From assembly GCA_012728595.1 (NCBI GenBank), contig JAAYEU010000025.1, positions 1 through 57,474 of the forward strand: a stretch of DNA of 57,474 nt. Direction: 5' to 3'. The notes below the pieces were generated by a model. The model was not told the origin of the DNA. It saw nothing but the letters and a program-made list of their open reading frames with translations, and did not search any database. Shown in pieces: positions 17,312 through 27,382 of this stretch; the first letter of the stretch is position 1, and the number at the start of each line of letters is the position of its first letter. The position numbers and the translations under genes are program-made. The stretch is from Tissierellia bacterium (GTDB taxonomy: Bacteria; Bacillota; Clostridia; Tissierellales; Tepidimicrobiaceae).

Positions 17312-17337
17312 AAAATAGGCAGCTAACTGCCTATTTT
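17312..17337. terminator. Bidirectional terminator between spo0E-like gene and hsp20
   Basis: AAAATAGGCAG and CTGCCTATTTT, 11 perfect pairs with a 4-base loop. A/T runs on both sides serve both convergent genes. Confidence 0.8.
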
Positions 17338-17776
17338 ACTCTATGGGTATTCTATACTGGCCAGAAGAATCTACAGTTTTCTTAGGAAGGACTACCTTAA
17401 GGATTCCATTTTCAAAACTGGCCCTTATTTTATCCTGTTCTACATCGTCTAGATAGAAGCTTCTACTATAGGAGCCGCTTCTCCTTTCCCTTCTTATATA
17501 GTTTTCTCTTTCTTCCCTTACTTCTTCCTTCCTTTCAACGGCAATGGTTAAAATATCATCCTTTGCTTCAAGAATTATATCGTCCTTTTCAGCTCCTGGT
17601 ATTTCAGCCTCTAATATATATTCCATACCCTCGTCTCTTATATCCACTTTTATTGGGGAATAGGGTAGTGCCATTGTCTCAAATTCATTCCATATATTAT
17701 CAAAGAATACATCAAGGTCTAGGCTCCTTCTGGCTAGTCTATGGGGTCTCCTTCTAAAAGGTGTAATTCCAAACAT
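17336..17776 (-). CDS. Small heat-shock protein Hsp20
   Basis: 146 residues. The alpha-crystallin domain spans about residues 40-130 (VDIRDEGMEYILEAEIPGAE, then a DILTIAVERK strand and YSRSFYLDD), with the family's GILKVVLPKK near the C-terminus and the IPI motif that docks neighbouring subunits in the last five residues. Such ATP-independent chaperones hold unfolding proteins. The frame extends to 17833 only through the regulatory repeats. ATG 17776 has a perfect GGAGGTGA site. The three-heptad operator just upstream predicts control by CtsR. Confidence 0.95.
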   Translation of the reverse strand: MFGITPFRRRPHRLARRSLDLDVFFDNIWNEFETMALPYSPIKVDIRDEGMEYILEAEIPGAEKDDIILEAKDDILTIAVERKEEVREERENYIRRERRSGSYSRSFYLDDVEQDKIRASFENGILKVVLPKKTVDSSGQYRIPIE

Positions 17777-17801
17777 CAAATTCACCTCCACAATATTTAA
17801 C

Positions 17802-17828
17802 TTTGACTTACTTTGACTTACTTTGACC
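17802..17828 (-). promoter_or_regulatory. CtsR-type operator, three tandem heptads
   Basis: On the minus strand: GGTCAAA-GTA-AGTCAAA-GTA-AGTCAAA. CtsR binds direct repeats of (A/G)GTCAAA spaced by three bases; here there are three, giving two overlapping sites. They sit about ten bases below the hsp20 -10. ctsR itself is outside the window. Confidence 0.85.
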
Positions 17829-17838
17829 TTCATCTAAT

Positions 17839-17867
17839 AATATACCAGCTACTTCCATAATATTCAA
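17839..17867 (-). promoter_or_regulatory. Sigma-A promoter of hsp20
   Basis: Minus strand TTGAAT (17862-17867), 17 bases, TATATT (17839-17844), directly upstream of the CtsR-type heptads. Confidence 0.75.
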
Positions 17868-17969
17868 TCCCAATATATTATGTTAACCAGTTGTTTTTTA
17901 AATTTATATGGCCTTTTCTTCCATTTTCTTCTTTTTTCATAGTTTACCATAATCCCTTAAATTAAAAAG

Positions 17970-18002
17970 GCTCTAATGGGCCCATTAATTCCTATTAAGC
18001 CT
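17970..18002 (-). terminator. Hairpin after the DUF4129-like gene
   Basis: Minus strand GGCTTAAT pairs with ATTA(G)AGCC, followed by TTTTT. It overlaps the end of the gene and includes the palindrome AATGGGCCCATT. Confidence 0.45.
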
Positions 18003-19205
18003 TTTATATAGTTTTTTCATCTTTTTTACCTTAGACTCATCTATTTCCCCTTCTTTATATCTGGCTTCAATATAAATCCTTCTTAGGTCATCTAAAGCTT
18101 TTCCATCCATATTTTTTTCTGCCTTTAGGTTAATTTCAAAACTGGTATCGGAGCTAGTTATGTTCACTCCTCTTTTTTCCATTTTTATTAAAAGTTTTCT
18201 GTAATAGTATCTAATCTGCTCCCTTATGCCTTTTGGTTTAAAGAGGATTCTTTCTTTCCTCTTTTTATCTTCCCTTATGCCGATAAACTCCCTTTCCTCT
18301 CTGTAGGATAGCCCCTCTTTCCTCTTATTAACTACCTTCTTTTTAAAGAGATAATAGCTTATATATGCTAAAAATAAGCCCAAGGCTATTATTACAGCTA
18401 TGGTCAAAAGCCTACTCAACCATAAGGGGAAGGTGGGCTCATTCTGTACCCATTCGGCAAAATCCAATTCCCCATTTACCCCTTCTGGGCTTGATGCAAG
18501 TTGATTATTAGCCATTAAAGACATAATATATCTTATAAGTTTTTCAACATAATAGGACATATATACTATGGGCCAGTAGAGGATTTTAAATATTTGGTCT
18601 GTAATCCAAATGTATATGGCCTTAATCCATCTGTATATAAAGGCTTTCAAGCTTTCCATACCCAGTAGCAGGTAAAGAATGGATATGGAGATGGCAAATA
18701 TAGCGTTACTCCTCTTCATCCTGTCTACATCCGGGCTGTGTTCTAGATGCCGAATATTTCTTAAGAGTATAATGGTGGAGATAAAATAGATCAATATAAA
18801 GGGTATAATGTCCTTTCCGCTGCTTGTAAGCTTGCCTGTAATTTGTGAAATTATAAGAGCTACTAAGATAATCTTTAGTTTATTTTGAAAATCCTTTCTA
18901 AAAAAGCCCATCCTCATCCCAGATGAGTATTGGAATATATAATAGTATGTATAATAGGCTGCAATAGACAAAAATACTACATTCCCAATGGATGGATATT
19001 TAATGGCTGGAAGGAGCAATAGAAAGTTCAAATAAAAATATTTCTTACCCTTCTTCTTAAAAATAAGCTCTAGATAGGATATCAATAGAAACCAGAAGAA
19101 TAAGACGAAAAAGTTATCTATGGATATCCAGGGAAGCAGTATTATTAATAATGGGAATATGAAGGATAATAGGCTTATTAATTGAATCAAAATTATACTA
19201 TTCAT
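17985..19205 (-). CDS. DUF4129-type membrane protein of a MoxR cluster
   Basis: 406 residues with about six or seven hydrophobic segments in the first 230 residues, one more near 275-300, and a cytoplasmic C-terminus. The tail (IREQIRYYYRKLLIKMEKRG, SDTSFEI, then DLRRIYIEARYKEGEI) has the pattern of the DUF4129 domain, which typically ends proteins encoded with MoxR and DUF58 partners. It overlaps the DUF58 gene by 4 bases, so the two are translationally coupled. No transglutaminase domain is visible, although one often accompanies this trio. The function is unknown; a role in envelope protein assembly is inferred from the family. Confidence 0.7.
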   Translation of the reverse strand: MNSIILIQLISLLSFIFPLLIILLPWISIDNFFVLFFWFLLISYLELIFKKKGKKYFYLNFLLLLPAIKYPSIGNVVFLSIAAYYTYYYIFQYSSGMRMGFFRKDFQNKLKIILVALIISQITGKLTSSGKDIIPFILIYFISTIILLRNIRHLEHSPDVDRMKRSNAIFAISISILYLLLGMESLKAFIYRWIKAIYIWITDQIFKILYWPIVYMSYYVEKLIRYIMSLMANNQLASSPEGVNGELDFAEWVQNEPTFPLWLSRLLTIAVIIALGLFLAYISYYLFKKKVVNKRKEGLSYREEREFIGIREDKKRKERILFKPKGIREQIRYYYRKLLIKMEKRGVNITSSDTSFEINLKAEKNMDGKALDDLRRIYIEARYKEGEIDESKVKKMKKLYKRLNRN

Positions 19206-20290
19206 ACTACTCTCCTAACGTATTTAATAATGGAGGGGCTTAATTTATCCAACCTATCTCCCTCTAATGAAATGAGGATAATCTTATTATTTATCTTCCT
19301 CAATCTTTCCAATGGCTCTATATATTCATCAAATATCCTAGGCGTCACGATGACAAAGGTAGAATAGCTGACCCTTTTGTTTACCATATTATCAAGCAAT
19401 ACTTCAAATCTAATGGCCGTTCCATAGGATACCTTCCCTAGGGAACTTAGCACGCTTTCATAATTATTGAAAGGCTTGTTTCCATTACCCCCATAGGAAT
19501 TGTTGATGAAACTATAGGGAATGTTGTTATCCTCCAACTCTTCTACAATACCACGACAAAGGGAGATGCAGCTTTCAATTTCATCCTTTTCTATGCCTAG
19601 CCAAAAAGGTTTTGCACACTCCACATTCAATAGGATAGTAACCGAGTATTCGGTGGTAAAGTCAAACTCCTTTACCATTAAATTACCATAGCGTAAAGAT
19701 GAAGGCCAGTGTATATGTTTTTCTGGCTCATTCCCCGTATACTCCCTTATACCTACATTCATTAGGGGGTCATCTATTACCCATCTTTTAACTGATATTG
19801 AGCCATAGTAATCTCCATAGGCTATTAGATTTTCATCTAAATCCAAGGGCTTTGGTAAAACTACTAATTCCTGTAAGAAATCTTCTGTTGTGGATAGGTT
19901 TTTTAGCCCGATAAAATCCCCTACTGTTAATTCCACATTCCTAAAGGTAAAATATCCCCTTTTATTACTATTAAAAGAATAAGTCCGCTTCACCCTTTGA
20001 AAGGGCATGACGAACATGGTGGTTGTAAACTTAAAGTATTCATCCCCTTCCAACTCATCTAAGCCTTCTGAATAGTTTAGCCCTAAGGGAAAACTTTCCG
20101 TTATCTTCAAGTAAGTTACGGGAAGGGGCTTTTTATTCTCGATTATGGTAGTTACCTCAAAGGCTTCCCCTATTTCCACCATATTCTTGGATAGGATCCT
20201 TTTATAACTTAAATTTTTTAGACCATATTTCATGCTCAGCCTATTGAAGGTAAAGGTAATGGTAACTATTCCAATTAAAAGCCAAAACAT
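19202..20290 (-). CDS. DUF58 domain-containing protein
   Basis: 362 residues. One short N-terminal hydrophobic segment is followed by a beta-rich region, then the DUF58 core: REYTGNEPEKHIHWPSSLRY with the usual 'D...IHW..SAR' pattern, and VKEFDFTTEYSVTILLNVE. DUF58 proteins resemble von Willebrand A domains and work with MoxR ATPases. The last strands (RVSYSTFVIVTPR) fit that fold. It is encoded 5 bases after the MoxR gene. Confidence 0.88.
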   Translation of the reverse strand: MFWLLIGIVTITFTFNRLSMKYGLKNLSYKRILSKNMVEIGEAFEVTTIIENKKPLPVTYLKITESFPLGLNYSEGLDELEGDEYFKFTTTMFVMPFQRVKRTYSFNSNKRGYFTFRNVELTVGDFIGLKNLSTTEDFLQELVVLPKPLDLDENLIAYGDYYGSISVKRWVIDDPLMNVGIREYTGNEPEKHIHWPSSLRYGNLMVKEFDFTTEYSVTILLNVECAKPFWLGIEKDEIESCISLCRGIVEELEDNNIPYSFINNSYGGNGNKPFNNYESVLSSLGKVSYGTAIRFEVLLDNMVNKRVSYSTFVIVTPRIFDEYIEPLERLRKINNKIILISLEGDRLDKLSPSIIKYVRRVV

Positions 20291-20295
20291 ATTCC

Positions 20296-21231
20296 TTATA
20301 TCCTTTCTAAGGGTACTTCTATAGTATCCAACAGCCTTTCAATTAGCCTTTCGTTATATTCCATATTGTTTCTGCCCTTAGTTATTATTCTATGGTTTAA
20401 TACCCTTGGCGCCATAGCCTTTACATCTTCCGGGATAATATAATCCCTTCCATTGATGGCAGCATAGGCCTGACAGGCCTTAAAAAGAGCAATTGTGCCT
20501 CTTGGGCTAACTCCTAATTGTATTTCCTCAGAACTTCTAGTTGCTCCAACTATATCCATGATATAATCCATTACATCTTGTGAACAAGCTACCTTGTTTA
20601 CATTTTCAAATAGATAGGTTAATTCCTCATGCCCTATGATAATTTCTAAATCCTCTATGGATTTAGTTAAATTGCTGTAGATAATTTCCCTTTCCTCCTC
20701 CCTAGTTGGATAGCCTATCTTTATGCGCATAAAAAATCTATCCAGCTGGGCTTCCGGCAGTGGAAAAGTTCCATAGGATTCTATTGGATTTTGGGTAGCC
20801 AAAACCATAAAGGGCTTATTGAGTATTCTAGTTTCCCCATCTACTGTAACCTGCCCCTCTTCCATGGCTTCAAGTAAGCTAGACTGGGTCCTAGGAGTAG
20901 CCCTATTTATTTCATCTGCCAGTATTATATTAGCAAAGACAGGGCCCTTTCTAAACTGAAAATCGCCTATCTTTTGATTATAATAGTTTATTCCCATAAT
21001 ATCGGAGGGGAGCAAATCGGGTGTAAACTGAATCCTCTTAAAGGGTAGGCCTAGTGTTTTGGAAAAGGCCTTAACCATCATAGTCTTCCCCATACCGGGT
21101 AAATCTTCTAGAAGTATGTGCCCTTTAGATAAGAAGGATACTATGATAAGCTCCATTACATCCTTTTTACCTATTACTACCTGAGACATATTGTCTATGA
21201 CTTTTTCTTTAAATTTTACAAAGCTATCCAT
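20296..21231 (-). CDS. MoxR-family AAA+ ATPase
   Basis: 311 residues. Walker A is in LEDLPGMGKT, Walker B in NIILADEINRATPRTQSSLL, the sensor segment is FMVLATQNPIESYGTFPLPE, with the arginine finger in AQLDRFFMRI. A C-terminal lid domain follows (about 230-311) ending in RGTIALFKACQAYAAINGR. MoxR ATPases act as chaperones for the activation or metal loading of partner proteins carrying von Willebrand A-like domains. It heads the moxR-DUF58-DUF4129 unit. Confidence 0.93.
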   Translation of the reverse strand: MDSFVKFKEKVIDNMSQVVIGKKDVMELIIVSFLSKGHILLEDLPGMGKTMMVKAFSKTLGLPFKRIQFTPDLLPSDIMGINYYNQKIGDFQFRKGPVFANIILADEINRATPRTQSSLLEAMEEGQVTVDGETRILNKPFMVLATQNPIESYGTFPLPEAQLDRFFMRIKIGYPTREEEREIIYSNLTKSIEDLEIIIGHEELTYLFENVNKVACSQDVMDYIMDIVGATRSSEEIQLGVSPRGTIALFKACQAYAAINGRDYIIPEDVKAMAPRVLNHRIITKGRNNMEYNERLIERLLDTIEVPLERI

Positions 21232-21340
21232 TGGATTTCCCCCTTGCTTTAGCAGTTTCCATTTTTTGCATTAACATAATAATATATTATAGGAAAAAAT
21301 ATCTCAAGCCTTTCTTTGGATTTATTGAATAAATTAATAA

Positions 21341-21367
21341 GGAGAATAAACTAAGGGTTTATTCTCC
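21341..21367 (-). terminator. Terminator after the DUF1622 gene
   Basis: GGAGAATAAAC and GTTTATTCTCC, 11 perfect pairs with a 5-base loop. T-rich sequence follows on the minus strand; it overlaps the last base of the gene. Confidence 0.65.
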
Positions 21368-21732
21368 TATCTCTTTGCTTGAACTTCAAAATCATCTTGA
21401 GTAGGGTCTTCCTTTATTCTAATTTTTATCTCCCAATGGATTACAAAGCTTATTACTATCCTTAAGAAGGTTATGGCAGCTAAAATTAAGAAGTCGTCGA
21501 AAGTCCTAACCCTAATGGTTTTTAATATCTCAGATGCTAGTTTAAATTCCAAGCTCAAGGCTAGGGCTTTTGCAAATTCGATTTTGGGATATTCATTATT
21601 GAAATTGAATTTCCCTTTTATCAAATTAATAATAGCCCTAATAGTTGCAATGATAATTACAATTACCCCTATTATTTCTAATAATCCCGTAATATAAGGA
21701 ATAATATCCTCTAAAAATAACTCAATATACAT
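21367..21732 (-). CDS. DUF1622 membrane protein
   Basis: 121 residues. An N-terminal transmembrane helix (ITGLLEIIGVIVIIIATIRA) is followed by a short cytoplasmic segment, LALSLEFKLASEILKTI and a second membrane stretch (LRIVISFVIHWEI). The LxLExxLASDILKT-like core is the DUF1622 signature. The function of this small family is unknown. It is a single gene between the MoxR cluster and the tRNA-Ser/tadA group. Confidence 0.85.
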   Translation of the reverse strand: MYIELFLEDIIPYITGLLEIIGVIVIIIATIRAIINLIKGKFNFNNEYPKIEFAKALALSLEFKLASEILKTIRVRTFDDFLILAAITFLRIVISFVIHWEIKIRIKEDPTQDDFEVQAKR

Positions 21733-21874
21733 TTCCCACCCTCCTCAGTAAACCTTTTCCTTTGTAGATTAATACTCCCATAAGAGAATATATCCCTTTC
21801 GTCATAAAAAGTCAAGAAAGATTCAGAATAGTCAAATAGTTAACAATCTAGAGGAAATATTGTCTTCCCCCAAA

Positions 21875-21898
21875 AAGAAAAACCTAGCTCATGCTAGG
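21875..21898 (-). terminator. Terminator of the tRNA/tadA transcript
   Basis: CCTAGC-4-GCTAGG on the minus strand followed by TTTTTC, ten bases after the tRNA-Ser 3' end. Confidence 0.7.
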
Positions 21899-21908
21899 CT
21901 TGTATTCA

Positions 21909-22000
21909 TGGCGGAGAGAGAGGGATTCGAACCCTCGGTACAGCATAAACTGTACAGTGGTTTTCGAGACCACCACCTTCAACCTCTCGGACATCTCTCC
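21909..22000 (-). tRNA. tRNA-Ser (CGA)
   Basis: 92 bases including an encoded CCA. The acceptor stem is GGAGAGA/TCTCTCC, the anticodon loop CTCGAAA closed by GTGGT/ACCAC gives anticodon CGA (codon UCG), and there is a long class II variable arm and a GGTTCGAATCC T arm. It lies 9 bases from tadA on the same strand. Confidence 0.97.
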
Positions 22001-22009
22001 TAGTTTTAG

Positions 22010-22557
<548 letters not shown>

Positions 22558-22577
22558 ACATTTTTCAGTTCCTTTAT

Positions 22578-22606
22578 ATTTTACAACTTTTTTTAGCTCT
22601 TGTCAA
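22578..22606 (-). promoter_or_regulatory. Sigma-A promoter of tRNA-Arg
   Basis: Minus strand TTGACA (22601-22606), 17 bases, TAAAAT (22578-22583), ending 20 bases before the tRNA. Confidence 0.8.
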
Positions 22607-22619
22607 TATAGAGGATCGA

Positions 22620-23807
22620 TTAGTTATAAGCAATCTTGTTGAAAATTTTGCCAACAAACCTTGCTATAAACCTAAAAATCCTAACAAATATATTGGCTTT
22701 TTCTACATCCTTATGGACTACTAATTCTATGTTTTCTAAAACTTTTCCATCCTTAGAAATAATCACTTCCCCCACCCTATCCATGGCTTTTAATGGTAAG
22801 GTCAAATCCTCGTCTATTACCACTTCCCTTTTAATCCATTCCCCTCTTTTCACAATAGTAATGTAATTCCTAGAAGGATATATCTCTACTATTTCATCCT
22901 TACTTTTAGGTATGTGGATAAAGTCTATGGGCATATTTTCCTTTGCCAGTATCCTTTTGGAATAGTTATGAAGGCCATATTCTAATAGTTTTTGACTCAA
23001 TTCTTTTCTCTTTTCATAGCTTTGCGTACCCATTACTATGGAGATTAACCTTAAATCCTCTTTTTCTATACCATCCCCCTTGTTATTTATGGTAGCAACC
23101 AAGCAATAGCCCGCCTTATTAGTAAAGCCAGTTTTTAGCCCATCTACCCCTCTAATTTCCTTTAGTAGGGGGTTGGTGTTTTCCTCCTTATAATCCCTAT
23201 GTTCCAGCTGGATATAGGGAATAGAGGTTAAACTTAATATTTCCGGAAATCTATTTATTATGTATCTGGATAGGTTAAAAATATCTACCGTACTCATTTT
23301 ATTCTGCCTATTCCCTTCTGGAAGGCCTGTGGAATTGATGAAGTATGCCGTTTTAAATCCTAGGCTTTGGGCTTTATGGTTCATCATCTTTACAAATTCT
23401 TCTTCCGAACCAGCCACATACTTAGCCAGGGCATAGGTCGCATCGTTGGCCGATACCACTAGGCTTGCTTCCAATAATTCTTTTATGGTAAAAAGCTCTC
23501 CCTCTTCCAATTTAAGGCTGGAGCCTTTGATCCTAGTCACATCCTTATCTATATATACTTGATCCTCTAGCCTAATTTTTCCCCTTTCTATATGTTCCAT
23601 CACTATTAAGTAGGACATTAATTTGCTAATGCTTGCAATTTCAATTGCTTCATCTATATTATATCCTTCTAAAATCCTGCCTGTTTCAAAATCCCCTAAT
23701 AGATAGGCTCTTACTTCATCTTCAATACCAATAGAGCCAAAAACAAAGGAATTTGCAAAAAATACAAATATTATAGTCAATATAAATGCTTTAATATATC
23801 TATTCAT
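22620..23807 (-). CDS. D-alanyl-D-alanine carboxypeptidase (DacF-like, S11)
   Basis: 395 residues. A signal peptide covers about the first 25 residues. The penicillin-binding-protein motifs are S59-I-S-K62 (nucleophile and base), S119-A-N121 and K225-T-G227. The second domain (about 285-365) is the beta-sandwich of PBP5-type enzymes, and an amphipathic C-terminal helix (FRFIARFVGKIFNKI) should anchor it to the outer face of the membrane. It trims the terminal D-Ala from peptidoglycan stem peptides. In spore formers close relatives act in vegetative wall or cortex maturation; which applies cannot be read here. The ATG follows AAGGGGGA. Confidence 0.93.
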   Translation of the reverse strand: MNRYIKAFILTIIFVFFANSFVFGSIGIEDEVRAYLLGDFETGRILEGYNIDEAIEIASISKLMSYLIVMEHIERGKIRLEDQVYIDKDVTRIKGSSLKLEEGELFTIKELLEASLVVSANDATYALAKYVAGSEEEFVKMMNHKAQSLGFKTAYFINSTGLPEGNRQNKMSTVDIFNLSRYIINRFPEILSLTSIPYIQLEHRDYKEENTNPLLKEIRGVDGLKTGFTNKAGYCLVATINNKGDGIEKEDLRLISIVMGTQSYEKRKELSQKLLEYGLHNYSKRILAKENMPIDFIHIPKSKDEIVEIYPSRNYITIVKRGEWIKREVVIDEDLTLPLKAMDRVGEVIISKDGKVLENIELVVHKDVEKANIFVRIFRFIARFVGKIFNKIAYN

Positions 23808-23916
23808 AATATCTTTCCCCCTTTAGATAAAAAAGCCCATTAAATAGTAACACTTATACCATAAGCTCAATATAATGTATTAGGCAAAATATAGAACATT
23901 AAAAGGAGGTTATAAA

Positions 23917-24030
23917 ATGTCCGATCTACAAAGAAGAGGTGGCTTCTGGGATGGAGATGACTCCAGTTTACTATTTTTCTTCCTCTTATTAGTAATCCTA
24001 TTTGGTGGCTTTGGTGGTAGAAGATATTAG
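23917..24030 (+). CDS. 37-residue membrane microprotein
   Basis: MSDLQRRGGFWDGDDSSLLF, then FFLLLVILFGGFGGRRY: an acidic head, a single hydrophobic helix and a Gly/Arg tail. A strong AAAGGAGG site lies eight bases before the ATG, so translation is likely. Similar tiny proteins with a 'SSLLFFFLLLVILF' core occur in spore-forming Firmicutes, but I know no function. It is the only plus-strand gene between two minus-strand genes and is below usual gene-caller cut-offs. Confidence 0.75.
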   Translation: MSDLQRRGGFWDGDDSSLLFFFLLLVILFGGFGGRRY

Positions 24031-24038
24031 GCTAAATT

Positions 24039-24056
24039 GGGAGGCATAGCCCTCCC
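24039..24056. terminator. Short hairpin between the microprotein and the M1 peptidase
   Basis: GGGAGG-6-CCTCCC followed by TTTC on the plus strand. It is a weak terminator for the microprotein gene. Confidence 0.4.
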
Positions 24057-24059
24057 TTT

Positions 24060-25550
24060 CTATCTGCCATAAAGCCATAGCTGGGCTTTTTCTTTAAAGG
24101 ATGAATTGGTTACCTCTTCACAAATCCTCAAAAAATCCTCCGTTCTTGCTATTTTAAACCTATATGTATCATAGTATCTATTTAGAATTTGGATTAATGT
24201 AGCCATTCCAAAGTCTTTTTTTATTTCATTTAGAAAAATAGCCCCCTTAACATATACCAATAGCCCATAATCCTCCCAACTATGGAACTTACTTAAGGGT
24301 TTAACTACTACGTCTGATTCGATATAACTTTTACCATAGTCGTAGGGCATTTGGCAGGTGTAATTAAAATAATTTTCTCCCTCCCTATCCCCATACTTAT
24401 GGATAATGTATAAAGTTTCCGAATAGGTGGCCAAGGATTCATCCAACCAGGCTTCGTCTATCTGGTCATTTCCCACTATTCCATACCACCATTGATGGGC
24501 AGTTTCATGGACTACTACCTTTTCTAAGGGGTCCTTTAGATTAGGCTTATAGTAGTCCTTATTTATAAAGACTATGGATGGATACTCCATTCCAGAAGGA
24601 AAATCGGTCATTACTGTGGAGTAGACTCCATAAGGGTATTTTCCAAATAGGCTGCTAAATATTTGTATGGAGTCCCTTCCTACCTCCAATACATAATCTG
24701 CCAAATCAGGCCTATCCTCCATTGCATAGAGCCTGACTACTACATCTTCTATTTTTCTTTCTTCTACATGAAATTTAGGGCTGGCAACCCAGGCAAAATC
24801 CCTAATGAGCTTCCCTTCTATTACATAGATCTTGAAGTTTCCCTTAACCTTTTCAGATATGATATTTCCACTAGCTGCAACCGTTATGTCCTTTGGGACC
24901 TTGATGATTACTTGATAGTTATTTATATTACTATAGAAGGGATCCCCTAAGTTATAATAAGGGTCTAGATTCCAACCGCTATCATCATATACACAGGCTA
25001 TGGGATACCAATTCCCAAAATTGTATACATCCTCCCCAAATCCAAATCTATCTATATTGGTTGGCAGCTTAACTTTATATGTAAACTCAATTTCCACCCT
25101 TTCCTCAGGCCTCAAAGGCTTAGATAATATCAATTTCAGTATGGTATCTCCTACCCCTCCTATTTCATATTGTATTTCTTCCTTTTCTAGCCTTATTTCC
25201 TCTATTTCCATATATCCTGGCACATACTCCTCATGGCTTATAGTTCGCCCTGTAAATAATATTGGGGCGGTTTCCATACTCTTAAAGGCATTTGGATAGA
25301 GATGGAAATAGATTACATCCAGTTCTAAAGCTGTATTATTTATATAATAAACCTTTTGATGGGCCCAATACATTTTTTTCTCTGGATTGAAATCTACTTC
25401 TATAATATAATGGTCTATTTTATTTATGTCAACCCCATTGTAATCATCCACCGTTAAAGTAGGAATTTTATCCGTTCTTATTAAGCATCCGCCAAGATTA
25501 AGGATTAAAATAAGGGATAATATTAGAACTATTCCCCTTCTAAGCTTCAA
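24060..25550 (-). CDS. M1-family zinc metallopeptidase, lipoprotein
   Basis: 496 residues. An N-terminal signal ends in the lipobox LGGC (C22), predicting a lipid anchor outside the cell. The catalytic zinc site is H348-E-x-x-H352 with the third ligand E371 (EAWLDESLATYSE), and substrate-binding GMEYPS lies at 320-325 in place of the usual GAMEN. It lacks the long C-terminal domain of full-size aminopeptidases. It starts with TTG after GGAGGTGA. It probably takes N-terminal residues from extracellular peptides; the substrate is unknown. Confidence 0.9.
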   Translation of the reverse strand: MKLRRGIVLILSLILILNLGGCLIRTDKIPTLTVDDYNGVDINKIDHYIIEVDFNPEKKMYWAHQKVYYINNTALELDVIYFHLYPNAFKSMETAPILFTGRTISHEEYVPGYMEIEEIRLEKEEIQYEIGGVGDTILKLILSKPLRPEERVEIEFTYKVKLPTNIDRFGFGEDVYNFGNWYPIACVYDDSGWNLDPYYNLGDPFYSNINNYQVIIKVPKDITVAASGNIISEKVKGNFKIYVIEGKLIRDFAWVASPKFHVEERKIEDVVVRLYAMEDRPDLADYVLEVGRDSIQIFSSLFGKYPYGVYSTVMTDFPSGMEYPSIVFINKDYYKPNLKDPLEKVVVHETAHQWWYGIVGNDQIDEAWLDESLATYSETLYIIHKYGDREGENYFNYTCQMPYDYGKSYIESDVVVKPLSKFHSWEDYGLLVYVKGAIFLNEIKKDFGMATLIQILNRYYDTYRFKIARTEDFLRICEEVTNSSFKEKAQLWLYGR

Positions 25551-25633
25551 AACTTCACCTCCAATACTCCATCCTAATATATTCTATATTTAAATGAAAA
25601 TATTATAACCACTTTTGCATGAGCAATAAAAAC

Positions 25634-25669
25634 AAAATCTCCTTACGGAGACTAAAGCGTAAGGAGATT

Positions 25670-25671
<2 letters not shown>
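25634..25671 (-). terminator. Terminator of serS
   Basis: AAAATCTCCTTACG and CGTAAGGAGATTTT, 14 perfect pairs around a 10-base loop, overlapping the serS stop; T-rich on the minus strand. Confidence 0.8.
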
Positions 25672-26944
<1,273 letters not shown>

Positions 26945-26970
26945 TTATATCACCCTCCTATCCTTAATTT

Positions 26971-27165
26971 AAAAAACTCTCAATCCCTATAATTAGGGAC
27001 GAGAGTATTCCCGCGTTGCCACCCTAGTTAACCGAAAATCGGTTCACTCATAGAGTATTAGCTCAGGGCTGGATTCGATAATAATCCTTACCAATTTCCA
27101 CCAACCATTGGCTCTCTAAAAAGGATTTTATTATCTACTAGTTCCCTTCATAGCTTTCATATGGA
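26971..27165 (-). promoter_or_regulatory. T-box leader of serS
   Basis: On the minus strand the conserved T-box sequence AGGGTGGCAACGCGGG lies at 27010-27025. A terminator hairpin follows (ACTCTC...GAGAGT then TTTTTT, 26971-27006). Stem I is bounded by AGTA ... GAA, and the codon next to GAA reads UCC followed by A, a serine specifier. Uncharged tRNA-Ser(GGA) would stabilise the antiterminator and switch on serS. Confidence 0.92.
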
Positions 27166-27229
27166 TTTTAATAGCTAGTATAACATATTTTATGCAAAAT
27201 ATCAATTATTGATTCTATTTTACAGACAA

Positions 27230-27257
27230 AAACACCAAGGTCCTTAGACCTTGGCGT
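27230..27257 (-). terminator. Terminator of the PTS-IIC-like gene
   Basis: On the minus strand AACGCCAAGGTC-4-GACCTTGGTGTT is followed by TTTTG. It lies about 125 bases below the gene; a smaller hairpin (ACCAAAG-5-CTTTGGT) near 27323-27341 precedes it. Confidence 0.65.
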
Positions 27258-27382
27258 TACCTAATAATTCTTCTTTATAATTCTTCTTTTGTATATCGAG
27301 ACTTTATCTTTAGTAAGAGGGAACCAAAGTTTTTCTTTGGTCAATAATTTATTACCCATTAAAAAGCTTTTATAACATTAAT

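Noticed and set aside
17801-17830. Short direct repeats upstream of hsp20 as a CRISPR-like or minisatellite array
   Set aside because: Only three units of ten bases. Each contains a CtsR heptad at the correct spacing, which explains the repetition.
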